This document shows positions 26,548-39,594 of a stretch of 40,807 nt of DNA, in pieces. Below the pieces are notes generated by a model that ran no database searches, had not been told where the DNA came from, and saw only the letters and a list, made by a program, of their open reading frames with translations. The stretch is from assembly GCF_902170305.1 (NCBI RefSeq), contig NZ_CABHWW010000004.1, forward strand, positions 1 to 40,807. Reading direction: 5' to 3'. The DNA is from Yersinia alsatica (lineage in GTDB: Bacteria; Pseudomonadota; Gammaproteobacteria; Enterobacterales; Enterobacteriaceae). A program made the position numbers and the translations under genes. The stretch's first letter is position 1; every line of letters begins with the position of its first letter.

Positions 26548-27624
26548 CTATAGATTTCTTGCCCGACCGACTGCCTCCCCCAACTGCCAAACGGCCATGG
26601 CGTAGTGGGTGCTGTGGTTATAACGGGTAATCGTGTAGAAGTTTGGCAAACCGTACCAATATTGATAACCGGAACCAACATCAAAGCGCAGTAGACTTGC
26701 TTCTTGATATTCACCCAGTGAACTGGTTGGGCTTAGCCCCGCGGCAGACAATGTTGATACCGGATATTTGGTTTTAAAGCCATTGTCGAGATTAGGCGCT
26801 TGCCCACTCGCGGGTATCGCCACCGCCGCCCCTTTGGTCCAGCCGTGAGACTTGAAATAATTGGCTACACTGCCAATTGCATCCACCGGGTCCCACAGAT
26901 TAATATGTCCATTACCATCAAAATCAACAGCATAACTCTTGAACGATGAAGGCATAAATTGGCCATAGCCCATCGCACCGGCATAAGAACCGCGCAGACT
27001 GAGCGGATCTTTACCCTCAGCACGCGCCATCAACAGAAAGGTTTCCAACTCACCAGTAAAGTATTCAGCGCGGCGCGGGTAAGCAAAGGAGAGCGTTGCC
27101 AAAGCATCAATGATGCGGGTCTTGCCCATCACCCTGCCCCAGCGGGTTTCAACCCCAATGATCCCGACGATAATTTCTGGCGGAACCCCGTATTTCTCAT
27201 AGGCGCGTTGCAGCGCATCTTGGTGTTGATTCCAGAAATTTACGCCATTCTGCACATTATCTGGCGTAATGAACTGATTGCGATAGCGGTTCCAGGCCCC
27301 ATTAGGGCCCGAGGGGCGACCAGAAGTCGGCGCTTGCTTATCCATCAGACGGATAACCCAATCCAGCTTTTGGGTTTGAGCCAATACATCATGCAGTTGC
27401 TGACGTTCAAAACCGTGTTCACGCACCATTTTATCCACAAAACGGGCAGTATCCGCATTGTAGGCAAAATCACCGTTTTCCAAATGGCCCATATGTTGCG
27501 GTTCAAGTAAAAAACCGCTCTGTATCAGGCCATCTGATGGCGTGGCAGCAACAGGAGGCGTCGGCTTGCTGCTACAGGCAGAGAGCAAAGTGAGTAAAGG
27601 AAGAATGACAGCCAAGTGACGCAT
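26548..27624 (-). CDS. mltB: Membrane-bound lytic murein transglycosylase B
   Basis: A 358-residue outer membrane lipoprotein that cleaves the MurNAc-GlcNAc bond of peptidoglycan to give 1,6-anhydromuropeptides. The signal peptide ends in lipobox LLSAC|SSKP (Cys about residue 18). The SLT_2 domain has the catalytic glutamate in GIIGVETRWGRVMGKTRI, then GAMGYGQFMPSSFKSYAVDFDGNGHINLWDPVDAIGSVANYF and the C-terminal YQYWYGLPNFYTITRYNHSTHYAMAVWQLG. It is near-collinear with E. coli MltB (361). The frame is open upstream to 27684, but the ATG at 27624 starts the signal peptide. Confidence 0.96.
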   Translation of the reverse strand: MRHLAVILPLLTLLSACSSKPTPPVAATPSDGLIQSGFLLEPQHMGHLENGDFAYNADTARFVDKMVREHGFERQQLHDVLAQTQKLDWVIRLMDKQAPTSGRPSGPNGAWNRYRNQFITPDNVQNGVNFWNQHQDALQRAYEKYGVPPEIIVGIIGVETRWGRVMGKTRIIDALATLSFAYPRRAEYFTGELETFLLMARAEGKDPLSLRGSYAGAMGYGQFMPSSFKSYAVDFDGNGHINLWDPVDAIGSVANYFKSHGWTKGAAVAIPASGQAPNLDNGFKTKYPVSTLSAAGLSPTSSLGEYQEASLLRFDVGSGYQYWYGLPNFYTITRYNHSTHYAMAVWQLGEAVGRARNL

Positions 27625-27833
27625 CGGATACCCATAAACCATGCAAAAAGTGGTAGCTATGTTAAGGCATAGTCTGATTAGCACAAACAGGTAAATGCAG
27701 CACTACCACCGGTTATTTATCAGAAACTGGACAGCGCATAAATCTGTTGCTCAGAGATGAGCATATTAACGCCCTTGAACTGTAAGGTTTTACCTCGACT
27801 TGAGTGAAACATTTAGTAGCAAATAACGCGAAT

Positions 27834-27852
27834 GCTTTTCACTATCATTACT
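27834..27852 (-). promoter_or_regulatory. Fur-like site upstream of the iron ABC operon
   Basis: Read on the minus strand, the 19 bases AGTAATGATAGTGAAAAGC match 12 of 19 positions of the Fur consensus GATAATGATAATCATTATC, including the run TAATGATA. The site lies 71 bp upstream of the binding-protein start, where iron repression of this operon would be expected. Confidence 0.5.
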
Positions 27853-27922
27853 TTTTTCTTTCTATAGAATCGAGCTGTTTGGCTCTCTCGTTTTCTTCTC
27901 TGACCCGCTAAAGGATCTTTTT

Positions 27923-28939
27923 ATGAAGTTACGTTTTTCTGCTCTCGGCCCTGTTACACTATTAGCATCCTCAATGATATTGGCGTTTTCTGCCAATGCC
28001 GCATCCAGTGATGAAGGCATTGTGATTTATAACGCTCAACACGAAAATCTGGTGAAATCTTGGGTTGACGGTTTTACCAAAGATACCGGCATTAAGGTAA
28101 CTCTACGGAATGGCGGAGACAGCGAATTAGGCAATCAACTGGTTCAGGAAGGCAGTGCTTCGCCCGCAGATGTGTTCCTGACGGAGAACTCCCCGGCCAT
28201 GGTTTTGGTAGATAATGCCAAACTATTCGCCCCGCTGGATGCCGCAACACAAGCTCAAGTTGCTAAAGAATATCGCCCTGAGCATGGCCGTTGGACCGGC
28301 ATTGCCGCTCGCAGCACGGTGTTTGTCTATAATCCGGAAAAAATCAGTGCCGCCGAGCTGCCTAAATCCATTATGGATCTGGCAAAACCTGAGTGGAAAG
28401 GCCGTTGGGCTGCATCACCATCAGGTGCCGACTTCCAAGCAATTGTCAGTGCCATGCTGGAACTGAAAGGCGAAAAAGCCACCTTGGAGTGGTTAAAAGC
28501 GATGAAAACCAATTTTACTGCTTATAAAGGCAATAGCACCGTGATGAAAGCGGTGAATGCTGGCCAAATTGATGGCGGGGTTATCTATCACTATTACCGC
28601 TTTGTTGATCAGGCCAAAACCGGTGAGAACAGTGGTAAAACCCAGCTGCACTACTTCAAGCATCAGGATCCAGGGGCATTTGTCAGTATTTCGGGCGGCG
28701 GCGTACTGGCCTCCAGTAAACACCCGAAAGAAGCTCAAGAATTCGTTAAATGGATCACCGGCAAATCAGGTCAGGATATCTTGCGCACCAATAATGCGTT
28801 TGAATATGCCGTTGGCGTCGATGCAGCATCTAACCCTAAATTGGTGCCACTGAAAGATCTGCAAGCGCCTAAAGTAGAACCGTCTAAACTGAACAGCAAG
28901 AAAGTGGTTGAATTGATGACCGAAGCCGGGTTGCTGTAA
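27923..28939 (+). CDS. yfuA: Ferric iron ABC transporter, periplasmic binding protein (SfuA/YfuA/FbpA)
   Basis: A 338-residue periplasmic Fe3+-binding protein with a Sec signal peptide (about 1-26, ...AFSANA|ASSDEG). The mature protein is a type 2 periplasmic-binding fold. The first strand IVIYNAQHENL and the tyrosine cluster VIYHYYRFVDQ near residue 226 supply the iron ligands as in FbpA. SGGGVLASSKHPKEAQEFVKWITG is a family signature. It is the first gene of a three-gene operon, homologous to sfuABC of Serratia and yfuABC of Yersinia. Siderophore-independent uptake of ferric iron is the expected role. Confidence 0.93.
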   Translation: MKLRFSALGPVTLLASSMILAFSANAASSDEGIVIYNAQHENLVKSWVDGFTKDTGIKVTLRNGGDSELGNQLVQEGSASPADVFLTENSPAMVLVDNAKLFAPLDAATQAQVAKEYRPEHGRWTGIAARSTVFVYNPEKISAAELPKSIMDLAKPEWKGRWAASPSGADFQAIVSAMLELKGEKATLEWLKAMKTNFTAYKGNSTVMKAVNAGQIDGGVIYHYYRFVDQAKTGENSGKTQLHYFKHQDPGAFVSISGGGVLASSKHPKEAQEFVKWITGKSGQDILRTNNAFEYAVGVDAASNPKLVPLKDLQAPKVEPSKLNSKKVVELMTEAGLL

Positions 28940-28970
28940 CCCCGCAATCTGCAAATAAAGTGGATTTTTA

Positions 28971-28997
28971 GCCCGTCATGCTGTTTGCCTGACGGGC
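28971..28997 (+). promoter_or_regulatory. Intercistronic hairpin between binding-protein and permease genes
   Basis: GCCCGTCA (28971-28978) and TGACGGGC (28990-28997) form a perfect 8-bp stem with an 11-nt loop. Only GTTTAA follows, so it is not a strong terminator. Hairpins here commonly protect the binding-protein message and lower expression of the permease genes. Confidence 0.7.
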
Positions 28998-29024
28998 GTT
29001 TAACCTTCGAGCGTCTTTACTATT

Positions 29025-30611
29025 ATGGCCAATATAAATATCGATGTTATCCCTGTGCCACAGAGTAAAGCTGCACAACGCCAATTTAGCCGCCGGCCAA
29101 GTTCTGGGATTGTGGCTATTGCTGTGATGCTTTCGTTACTCTCCCTGCTACCGCTGGGGTTTGTCATTGGCATCGCCATTGATACCGGTTGGCCGACGGT
29201 CAAGGCACTCGTTTTTCGCCCGCGAGTGGGTGAATTACTGCTCAATACCGTATTACTGGTGGTTTTCACCTTACCGCTGTGTGCCATTATTGGCGTATCA
29301 CTGGCCTGGTTAACCGAACGAACTGCCTTGCCCGGCAGACGAATATGGTCCCTGCTGGCCATCGCGCCACTGGCCGTCCCTGCCTTTGTACAAAGTTATG
29401 CATGGATTAGTCTGGTGCCCTCAATGCATGGGCTGGGCGCGGGCGTATTTATCTCTGTTCTCGCCTATTTTCCTTTTATCTATTTGCCAGCTTCAGCGGT
29501 ATTACGCCGCCTTGATCCCGGCCTTGAAGATGCCGCCGCCTCATTAGGTAGCACGCCCACTGCGGTATTTTTCCGCGTGGTATTGCCGCAATTAAAATTA
29601 GCTGTTTGGGGTGGTTCAATCCTGATCGCACTGCATTTATTAGCGGAGTATGGGCTCTACGCCATGATCCGTTTCGATACCTTTACCACCGCCATTTTTG
29701 ACCAGTTCCAATCCACATTTAATGGCCCGGCCGCCAATATGTTGGCGGGAGTTCTGGCGTTATGTTGTCTGGGATTATTGCTAATCGAAGCGACCAGCCG
29801 AGGCTATAACCGCTATGCCCGAGTCGGGTCGGGCAGTGCAAGGGGGCAAACGGCTTACTCAATGAGCCCCGCCCTCAACTCACTGTGTTTACTGCTGCCG
29901 CTAACCATGGTCGCCCTCGCGCTGGGAGTGCCATTTATCACGCTCACGCGCTGGCTCTATCTCGGGGGGATAGAGGTGTGGTTGAATCCTGAGCTGCTCC
30001 CTGCTTTGAGGCAAACACTGACATTGGCCTTGAGCGGCGCGCTGCTTATCACGCTGTGTGCTGTGCCGATGGCCTGGTTATCGGTGCGCTATCCGGGGCG
30101 TTTACACCGGGTCATGGAAGGCTGTAACTATGTCACCAGTTCGCTCCCCGGTATCGTGGTCGCGCTGGCGCTGGTGACAATCACTATCCGGATTGCCAGA
30201 CCACTGTATCAAACCGAATTTACGCTGTTGCTGGCCTATTTATTGATGTTCACACCCCGGGCCTTAATCAGTTTGCGTGCCGGTATTGCACAAGCCCCTG
30301 TTGAGTTGGAAAACGTCGCTCGCAGCTTAGGCAAAACCCCCACTCAGGCCATTTGGAGCACCACCATGCGTTTGGCCGCTCCGGGCGCGGGCGCAGGGAT
30401 TGCGTTGGTCTTTCTGGCTATCTCCAATGAGCTGACCGCGACTTTGCTACTGGCCCCCAATGGCACCCGAACACTGGCGACCGGCTTCTGGGCATTGACC
30501 AGCGAAATAGACTATGTCGCCGCATCACCTTACGCACTGCTCATGGTGGCACTTTCCCTGCCGCTGACCTGGCTTCTTTATTCTCAATCTCAACGTACAG
30601 CAGGATTATGA
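29025..30611 (+). CDS. yfuB: Ferric iron ABC transporter permease (SfuB/YfuB/FbpB)
   Basis: A 528-residue inner membrane permease made of two fused halves, each with about six helices and a BPD_transp_1 coupling motif ([28 protein letters not shown] near residue 165 and [28 protein letters not shown] near 425). The duplicated EAA loops contact the ATPase. Length fits SfuB (about 527). The start lacks a strong ribosome binding site, fitting weaker translation than the binding protein. The stop overlaps the start of the ATPase gene by 4 nt (ATGA). Confidence 0.93.
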   Translation: MANINIDVIPVPQSKAAQRQFSRRPSSGIVAIAVMLSLLSLLPLGFVIGIAIDTGWPTVKALVFRPRVGELLLNTVLLVVFTLPLCAIIGVSLAWLTERTALPGRRIWSLLAIAPLAVPAFVQSYAWISLVPSMHGLGAGVFISVLAYFPFIYLPASAVLRRLDPGLEDAAASLGSTPTAVFFRVVLPQLKLAVWGGSILIALHLLAEYGLYAMIRFDTFTTAIFDQFQSTFNGPAANMLAGVLALCCLGLLLIEATSRGYNRYARVGSGSARGQTAYSMSPALNSLCLLLPLTMVALALGVPFITLTRWLYLGGIEVWLNPELLPALRQTLTLALSGALLITLCAVPMAWLSVRYPGRLHRVMEGCNYVTSSLPGIVVALALVTITIRIARPLYQTEFTLLLAYLLMFTPRALISLRAGIAQAPVELENVARSLGKTPTQAIWSTTMRLAAPGAGAGIALVFLAISNELTATLLLAPNGTRTLATGFWALTSEIDYVAASPYALLMVALSLPLTWLLYSQSQRTAGL

Positions 30612-31657
30612 GCACACTTGAACTGCAACAAATAAGTAAGTCTTATCAATCGGTAACCGTATTAAACGGCATTGACTTACAGGTGCCAGCAGGTAGCCGA
30701 ACGGCGATTGTCGGCCCATCTGGTTCGGGTAAAACCACGTTACTGCGGATTATTGCCGGTTTCGAAATACCGGATAGCGGCAAGGTAATCCTGCAAGGCA
30801 ATCCGCTCTTTGACAACTCAACTCAGGTGCCAGCGCATAAAAGAGGCATTGGCTTTGTGCCACAGGATGGCGCGCTATTTCCCCATTTTACTGTCGCGGG
30901 CAATATTGCTTATGGATTAAAAGGCACCCGGCAGGATAAAGCCCGGCGGGTGGATGAATTAATGGAGATGGTGGCGCTGGACCGCCACTTGTCCTCGCTT
31001 TGGCCCCATGAGATATCCGGTGGTCAGCAACAGCGAGTTGCTCTCGCCAGAGCACTGGCACAGCGGCCGGTGCTGATGTTGCTGGATGAGCCATTCTCAG
31101 CTCTGGATACCGCCTTGCGCGCATCAACCCGTAAAGCAGTGGCTGAGCTATTAGCACAAGCTAATATTGCGTCTATTCTGGTCACCCACGACCAAACTGA
31201 AGCGCTGTCATTTGCCGATCAGGTGGCGGTGATGCGTGGGGGCAAGTTGGCCCATGTCGGCCCGCCGCAAGAACTGTATTTGCGACCGGTTGATGAGCCG
31301 ACAGCCACATTTCTGGGCGAAACCCTGATTCTCTCCGCCCATATTGATGCCGGTTGGGCTGATTGCGCATTGGGCCGGGTTAAAGTTGATGATGCAAAAC
31401 GCCGTGGACCGACCCGCGTCATGCTGCGGCCGGAGCAAATCACTATCACCCCATTACCCGACGATCATCACTATACCACTCACTGTCTGGCTAAGATTAT
31501 TGGCATTGATTTTGCTGGTTTTATTTCAACACTCAGCTTATCTATTGACGGGCGTGATGAAGTTATAGAAATCAAAACAATCAGTCGGGAAGGTATCCAT
31601 GTTGGCTTAATGGTGGATTTGACGATAGTGGGTCAGGCGCATATTTTTGCTGACTGA
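30608..31657 (+). CDS. yfuC: Ferric iron ABC transporter ATPase (SfuC/YfuC/FbpC)
   Basis: A 349-residue ATP-binding subunit with Walker [13 protein letters not shown] (about residue 36), Q-loop [12 protein letters not shown], signature [15 protein letters not shown], Walker [13 protein letters not shown] and H-loop [11 protein letters not shown]-terminal TOBE-like regulatory domain follows from about residue 240 ([10 protein letters not shown]). It completes the iron importer with the two upstream genes. Sequence type matches FbpC-family ferric transporters. Confidence 0.93.
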   Translation: MSTLELQQISKSYQSVTVLNGIDLQVPAGSRTAIVGPSGSGKTTLLRIIAGFEIPDSGKVILQGNPLFDNSTQVPAHKRGIGFVPQDGALFPHFTVAGNIAYGLKGTRQDKARRVDELMEMVALDRHLSSLWPHEISGGQQQRVALARALAQRPVLMLLDEPFSALDTALRASTRKAVAELLAQANIASILVTHDQTEALSFADQVAVMRGGKLAHVGPPQELYLRPVDEPTATFLGETLILSAHIDAGWADCALGRVKVDDAKRRGPTRVMLRPEQITITPLPDDHHYTTHCLAKIIGIDFAGFISTLSLSIDGRDEVIEIKTISREGIHVGLMVDLTIVGQAHIFAD

Positions 31658-31768
31658 GTGACATAGTGCACATTTTTGCCATGGCTTTGTCATAAGCACA
31701 CCATTGACTCTGTTTGCCGCCACAGATTGCATTATGCTGCTGAAATTGCCACTAACGGAGCACTCCAA

Positions 31769-32407
31769 ATGGATGAAATGCATGTCATTATCGTGACCGT
31801 GGGGCTATTTGTGCTCACCTTTATCAATCCCGGTGCCAATTTGCTGGTAGTGGTGCAAACCAGTCTCAGTTCCGGTAAAAATGCCGGTTTAGTGACCGGG
31901 CTAGGTGTGGCATTAGGCGATGCAATTTATTCGGGATTAGGGCTATTTGGCATGGCGGCCCTGATTGCTGAAGGCGGAATGCTATTCTCAGCCATTAAAA
32001 TCGGGGGCGGCTTATACCTGCTCTGGTATGCCTACAATATGGTGCGGCATCGTCAGGAACTGCATATGGGGATTGCGGCGGTAGCCACCACAACAATGAC
32101 ACCTTGGCATGTGTTCTTCCGCCGTGGCCTGCTAACTGACTTATCAAATCCACAAACTGTGTTGTTTTTTATCAGTATTTTCTCGGTCACTCTTACCCCG
32201 ACAACCCCTGCATGGGCCAAAGTGCTTGCCTGGCTGGGTATCGTGCTCGCCTCAGTTCTTTGGCGGTCATTACTCAGTATGGCGTTCTCCCGCCCTGCAG
32301 TGCGCCGCGCTTACGGTAAGGTTCAGCACCTACTCAGTGGCATTATCGGCGTCGCGGTTGGGGCTTTTGGTTTACGCCTCATTTATGAAGGTATCACCCG
32401 CCGCTGA
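31769..32407 (+). CDS. LysE/RhtB-family amino acid exporter
   Basis: A 212-residue membrane protein with about six helices of the LysE/RhtB efflux family (FINPGANLLVVVQTSLSSGKNAGLVTGLGVALGDAIYSGLGLFGMAALI; FRRGLLTDLSNPQTVLFFISIF). The SNPQTVLFF motif is typical of RhtC/threonine-type members. The frame is open 31 codons upstream, but CGGAG precedes the ATG at 31769. It lies 111 bp after the iron ATPase and may be transcribed separately. Substrate is not determined. Confidence 0.9.
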   Translation: MDEMHVIIVTVGLFVLTFINPGANLLVVVQTSLSSGKNAGLVTGLGVALGDAIYSGLGLFGMAALIAEGGMLFSAIKIGGGLYLLWYAYNMVRHRQELHMGIAAVATTTMTPWHVFFRRGLLTDLSNPQTVLFFISIFSVTLTPTTPAWAKVLAWLGIVLASVLWRSLLSMAFSRPAVRRAYGKVQHLLSGIIGVAVGAFGLRLIYEGITRR

Positions 32408-32416
32408 TATTTCCAT

Positions 32417-32944
32417 TCAATTAATAGCACGCAGGCCTTTTTGATCGCGGCGTAACTGCCGATACTCCAGCACGGTCAGAATAATAACAATGAGATCCAG
32501 CAGTGTTATCAAGATCAACAGCACGGAGTGAGTAAAGGTATAGCGATAAACTTGATAGACAATAAACAAGCTAAAAATTACGATTGCCGCAGGGTAATAA
32601 CCCAGTTTTTTACGCCACAGTCCAATAATGACCCATAGCTTAACCACGCCGTGAATAAGCAGATAAAATGCGGCGAAATGCAGGCTGCTAATGGAAAGAC
32701 TTTGCGCCGCATGCAGCAAATAATTAGCCACGACATCGCCACGATCCGCAATAAAATCAACCTGTGTAATACGATGCAGCACATTAAGTAAAAATTGTGG
32801 CGTAACAAAATAGGTTAAAATACCGGCAACAATTTCCATAATTGCCAATATGGCTTTCAGTAGCAGACTGACTTCAAAAACGGCATGGATATTTTTCTCA
32901 CCGAAAAGATTATGACGATCAAAGCGGTTTTTCATATTCAACAT
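32417..32944 (-). CDS. DUF2127 family membrane protein
   Basis: A 175-residue inner membrane protein with about four helices (VFEVSLLLKAILAIMEIVAGILTYFV, SLHFAAFYLLIHGVVKLWVIIGLW, YYPAAIVIFSLFIVYQVYRY, LLILITLLDLIVIILTVLEYRQL). The pattern HAVFEVSLLLKAILAIMEI...HGVVKL matches the DUF2127 family of unknown function. The ATG at 32944 has AGGGA upstream; the frame is open 16 codons further. It is convergent with the exporter gene (9-bp gap). It lies 119 bp downstream of the porin gene on the same strand and may belong to that transcript. Confidence 0.78.
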   Translation of the reverse strand: MLNMKNRFDRHNLFGEKNIHAVFEVSLLLKAILAIMEIVAGILTYFVTPQFLLNVLHRITQVDFIADRGDVVANYLLHAAQSLSISSLHFAAFYLLIHGVVKLWVIIGLWRKKLGYYPAAIVIFSLFIVYQVYRYTFTHSVLLILITLLDLIVIILTVLEYRQLRRDQKGLRAIN

Positions 32945-33006
32945 CGCGCTGGTTCCCTGCGGGTAAATACAGTGAAGAGTATCGATACCCAATAGAGTAG
33001 CAGCTT

Positions 33007-33037
33007 ACGTGGTGCCGATTAAAGCACCACGTTTTTA
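33007..33037 (+). terminator. Terminator-like hairpin in the porin/DUF2127 gap
   Basis: ACGTGGTGC (33007-33015) and GCACCACGT (33024-33032) form a perfect 9-bp stem, followed on the plus strand by TTTTTA. On the minus strand, the direction of both neighbouring genes, the following sequence is AAGCTGC, so it has the wrong polarity for ending the porin transcript by the standard mechanism. Confidence 0.55.
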
Positions 33038-33063
33038 TCTATTAGCCCTACATCTGTGGCAGT

Positions 33064-34485
33064 TTAGAAAGTAATCACCGTTTTTAATCCGGTGACCCAT
33101 GCATCTTGTGTCTGACTCACCCCTGCTGGCGAGTGCCAATATTGCAAATCAGGTTGTAATTCCAACCATGAAGTCACGCGGAAACGATAATAAAGTTCCG
33201 CAGTCACTGAATGTCCCGGTACCGGTGAATAACTGGGATTAGCATAATCGGAGACATTATTGATTTGATTCATATAGCGTTGATTATCTTTATAATGATC
33301 ACTGAGCTTAACCATTGATACGCCTAAACCCAGCCAGTCTTGAGGTCGGCTATCAAATAAGCCGCGATAGCGAATACCGGTCGCAGCGGCATAATGCATA
33401 TAATTCGTCCGTTGATCGGCCAGCGACATACTGTAAAACACACTTAAACCACGGCTGGCGTCATCTTGATGCTTGGTGACCTGTTGATTAAATCCGCCGT
33501 AGAAGAACCAGGTATTATTATGGTAACGATAGCCATTGGGATCAGTAGCACCGGCAGCACCAGACACCCCAGTATAAAGATCTCGTTGCTCCGCATTGGT
33601 ATATAAAACCCCTAAATTATAAATACCGGGCAAGTCTGTAAAGGCATTAGTTTTTAATTCCAGCTCCAGCGGCAGTAATATGCCCTTGCTGCCTTTAGTT
33701 GACCAACTCCAAGCCCGACCGCGGCTAGGAGCATCTGGGTTTTGCTCCATAACCCCAGTTTTTAAGGTTAAGCCGTCAGTGAGCTTATATTGCAGGGTGG
33801 TGCCCCAATAATGGACATTCCAGTTAAACCAGGTCAATGAGTTGGCTGATTTACCGCCACATAATCCTAGCGTCTGAAAATCGCAGGGAATAATTTGGTC
33901 AAAATCCTGCACTTTATTCATCAAACCAATGCGCCAATGTAATTTTTGATCGGCAAAACTACGGGCAAAGGTTAACCATCCCAGACGCGTTATAGACTGA
34001 CCACCAAAACTTTCCTGCGACAGATCGGTTATATTCACGCGTGGGTCTTGTAACCGGTCCCGAGTCAGACTGTTATCATGATTTCGATTAACAATATTCC
34101 CTTCAATAACCGCATCTGGAATACCGGTATATAATTCGAGATCTTGTTGGAATGTTAATGAGAACTGGTCGATATAAGATGCTTGTTTATCATGATTATA
34201 ACCGCCACCTGCGTTATATGATAATTGGCTTAAATAACCGAGCGAATAATTAAAGCCATGCTCCGATAGAATAGGCCGAATACCCAGCATATCCCCCAAT
34301 AGCCCTTCTTGCTGCGGTTCAAACCCTAATGCTATTCCCTGCCATTTTGGTGTCGGCTGCTCAATATATTCACCACTACCGGTTAAACCATCACTTAATG
34401 CCGATGATGAAAATAAAATTGTAGAGGTCAGTAAATAAAATGCAGCAGAATTCATCTGACGAGTCAGATATAAAATTGGTTTCAT
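33064..34485 (-). CDS. OprB-family carbohydrate-selective porin
   Basis: A 473-residue outer membrane beta-barrel with a signal peptide (about 1-32, hydrophobic AAFYLLTSTILFSSSALS). Typical OprB features are FNYSLGYLSQLSYNAGGG, WRIGLMNKVQDFD, NLGVLYTNAEQRDLY and many alternating amphipathic strands, ending in aromatic Phe (TGLKTVITF), as barrel assembly requires. It is the fourth gene after bglG, bglF and bglB on the same strand, so it should admit beta-glucosides or oligosaccharides. In E. coli the corresponding gene bglH encodes an unrelated LamB-type porin. A 9-bp hairpin separates it from bglB. Confidence 0.88.
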   Translation of the reverse strand: MKPILYLTRQMNSAAFYLLTSTILFSSSALSDGLTGSGEYIEQPTPKWQGIALGFEPQQEGLLGDMLGIRPILSEHGFNYSLGYLSQLSYNAGGGYNHDKQASYIDQFSLTFQQDLELYTGIPDAVIEGNIVNRNHDNSLTRDRLQDPRVNITDLSQESFGGQSITRLGWLTFARSFADQKLHWRIGLMNKVQDFDQIIPCDFQTLGLCGGKSANSLTWFNWNVHYWGTTLQYKLTDGLTLKTGVMEQNPDAPSRGRAWSWSTKGSKGILLPLELELKTNAFTDLPGIYNLGVLYTNAEQRDLYTGVSGAAGATDPNGYRYHNNTWFFYGGFNQQVTKHQDDASRGLSVFYSMSLADQRTNYMHYAAATGIRYRGLFDSRPQDWLGLGVSMVKLSDHYKDNQRYMNQINNVSDYANPSYSPVPGHSVTAELYYRFRVTSWLELQPDLQYWHSPAGVSQTQDAWVTGLKTVITF

Positions 34486-34508
34486 TATTTTCCCTTTTTA
34501 GAATAATT

Positions 34509-34536
34509 AGCGCATCTGATGTAAAATAGATGCGCT
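34509..34536 (-). promoter_or_regulatory. Intercistronic hairpin between bglB and porin gene
   Basis: AGCGCATCT (34509-34517) and AGATGCGCT (34528-34536) form a perfect 9-bp stem with a 10-nt loop. The leftward sequence after it (TAATTATTCTAAAAAG) is AT-rich without a T-run, so it is more likely an attenuating or stabilising hairpin than a full terminator. Confidence 0.6.
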
Positions 34537-34559
34537 ATACAACGTTAAATATCGCTGAA

Positions 34560-35972
<1,413 letters not shown>

Positions 35973-35978
35973 TCAGTA

Positions 35979-37895
<1,917 letters not shown>

Positions 37896-37910
37896 TTATT
37901 TGGATACCTA

Positions 37911-38008
37911 AATTCGGATAAATCAATTTGAGTAAGTCAGTTTGAGCAAATAAGTTCGAGCAAATAAGTTCGGGCAAATAAGTTCGGGCAAATAAGTTCG
38001 GGCAAAAA
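37911..38008. repeat. 14-bp tandem repeat, about seven copies, in the bglF leader
   Basis: Seven contiguous 14-bp units start at 37911, 37925, 37939, 37953, 37967, 37981 and 37995. The unit nearest bglG is AGTTCGGGCAAATA. Two copies are identical and the last differs only at its end, while copies towards bglF are progressively degenerate (AGTTCGAGCAAATA, AGTTTGAGCAAATA, AATTTGAGTAAGTC, AATTCGGATAAATC). The array lies between the leader terminator and the bglF ribosome binding site. It would be present in the untranslated leader only of antiterminated transcripts. Copy-number change would not alter any reading frame but would change leader length. Confidence 0.85.
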
Positions 38009-38061
38009 AAAACCTGAAGACACTCCGTAGCGCGATTAAGCGATACAAGTGCATTCAGGTT
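38004..38061 (-). terminator. Leader terminator between bglG and bglF
   Basis: Read leftwards, arm AACCTGAA (complement of 38054-38061) pairs with TTCAGGTT (complement of 38011-38018), followed by an unbroken T-run (A-run 38004-38010). Its first arm overlaps the RAT at 38058-38087, so the two folds exclude each other, as in E. coli bgl. Confidence 0.85.
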
Positions 38062-38087
38062 TTGCCTGCCATCGGCAGTAACAATCC
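38058..38087 (-). promoter_or_regulatory. RAT antiterminator site before bglF
   Basis: The leftward RNA begins GGATTGTTACTGCCGATGGC and ends AGGCAAAACC, the 30-nt ribonucleic antiterminator recognised by BglG/LicT-family RNA-binding domains. The inner stem is CTGCC/GGCAG with loop GAT. It overlaps the following terminator. Confidence 0.88.
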
Positions 38088-38139
38088 TCTGTTCCCCTTA
38101 TGTCATCACCGGTGGGGAAACTGTCTTTGGGTTAGTCCA

Positions 38140-38988
<849 letters not shown>

Positions 38989-39001
38989 TTAGCCCTGAAA
39001 A

Positions 39002-39051
39002 CAAAAAAACCCGACTCAGCAGCATTCATCTAGCTACTAAATCAGGTTTTG
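39002..39051 (-). terminator. Leader terminator before bglG
   Basis: In the leftward RNA, AACCTGATTTAG pairs imperfectly with CTGAGTCGGGTT (G-U pairs allowed), followed by a T-run (A-run 39002-39008). Its 5' arm overlaps the RAT at 39045-39074. Confidence 0.8.
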
Positions 39052-39074
39052 CCCGCCATTGACGGTAACAATCC
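39045..39074 (-). promoter_or_regulatory. RAT antiterminator site before bglG
   Basis: The leftward RNA begins GGATTGTTACCGTCAATGGC and ends GGGCAAAACC, 26 of 30 positions identical to the second RAT at 38058-38087. The inner stem CCGTC/GGCGG keeps pairing in spite of the differences. Confidence 0.88.
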
Positions 39075-39468
39075 AACTGCGAGTAAATTAGCATGTTAAT
39101 ACCGTACCGCAAGCGGGCAGAGATAAAAATCGTGATGGAGATCTCCTCTTATCTCATTTTAACCATTATTAATATGATGCTAATTCAACTAGCTGCTCAT
39201 TTTATATCAATAAAAATTGTCGTTAAATAGAGATAAAAATCCATTGAGACTTTTCTCAAAACAATTAAGGGAAATTAAATTAAACTGATATCGCTATATA
39301 AATAATAATATAACCATTTCATTTGAGAGTGATTCTTTATTAACAATGTCAGCCCGATAAATATATTAAATTTATGTATAGGGAATAGTTAATACCTCGC
39401 AGTAAATCATTAATAACCTTCGATATGCTCACATAAATTAACGCTATATTTTCGTTATGCTGTCTTAA

Positions 39469-39482
39469 TTGATTTATATCAT
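39469..39482 (+). promoter_or_regulatory. FNR-box match upstream of dmsA
   Basis: TTGATTTATATCAT matches the FNR consensus TTGAT-N4-ATCAA at nine of ten defined positions. Its centre is 119 bp upstream of the start codon. A weak -10-like TAAGGT at 39505-39510 would place the box near -41, the class II activating position. Confidence 0.6.
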
Positions 39483-39594
39483 ATGCAAGTAACAAATTAT
39501 TTCCTAAGGTGAGACATTACAGTTCTATTTTGCATTTTATTTTTATCAAGAACGCTTATTTTCATCAAAAAATGTATTCTGCAAAGGTAATGCC

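Noticed and set aside
37911-38008. CRISPR-like array
   Set aside because: The units are contiguous 14-mers without spacers and no cas genes are in the window. It is a simple tandem repeat.
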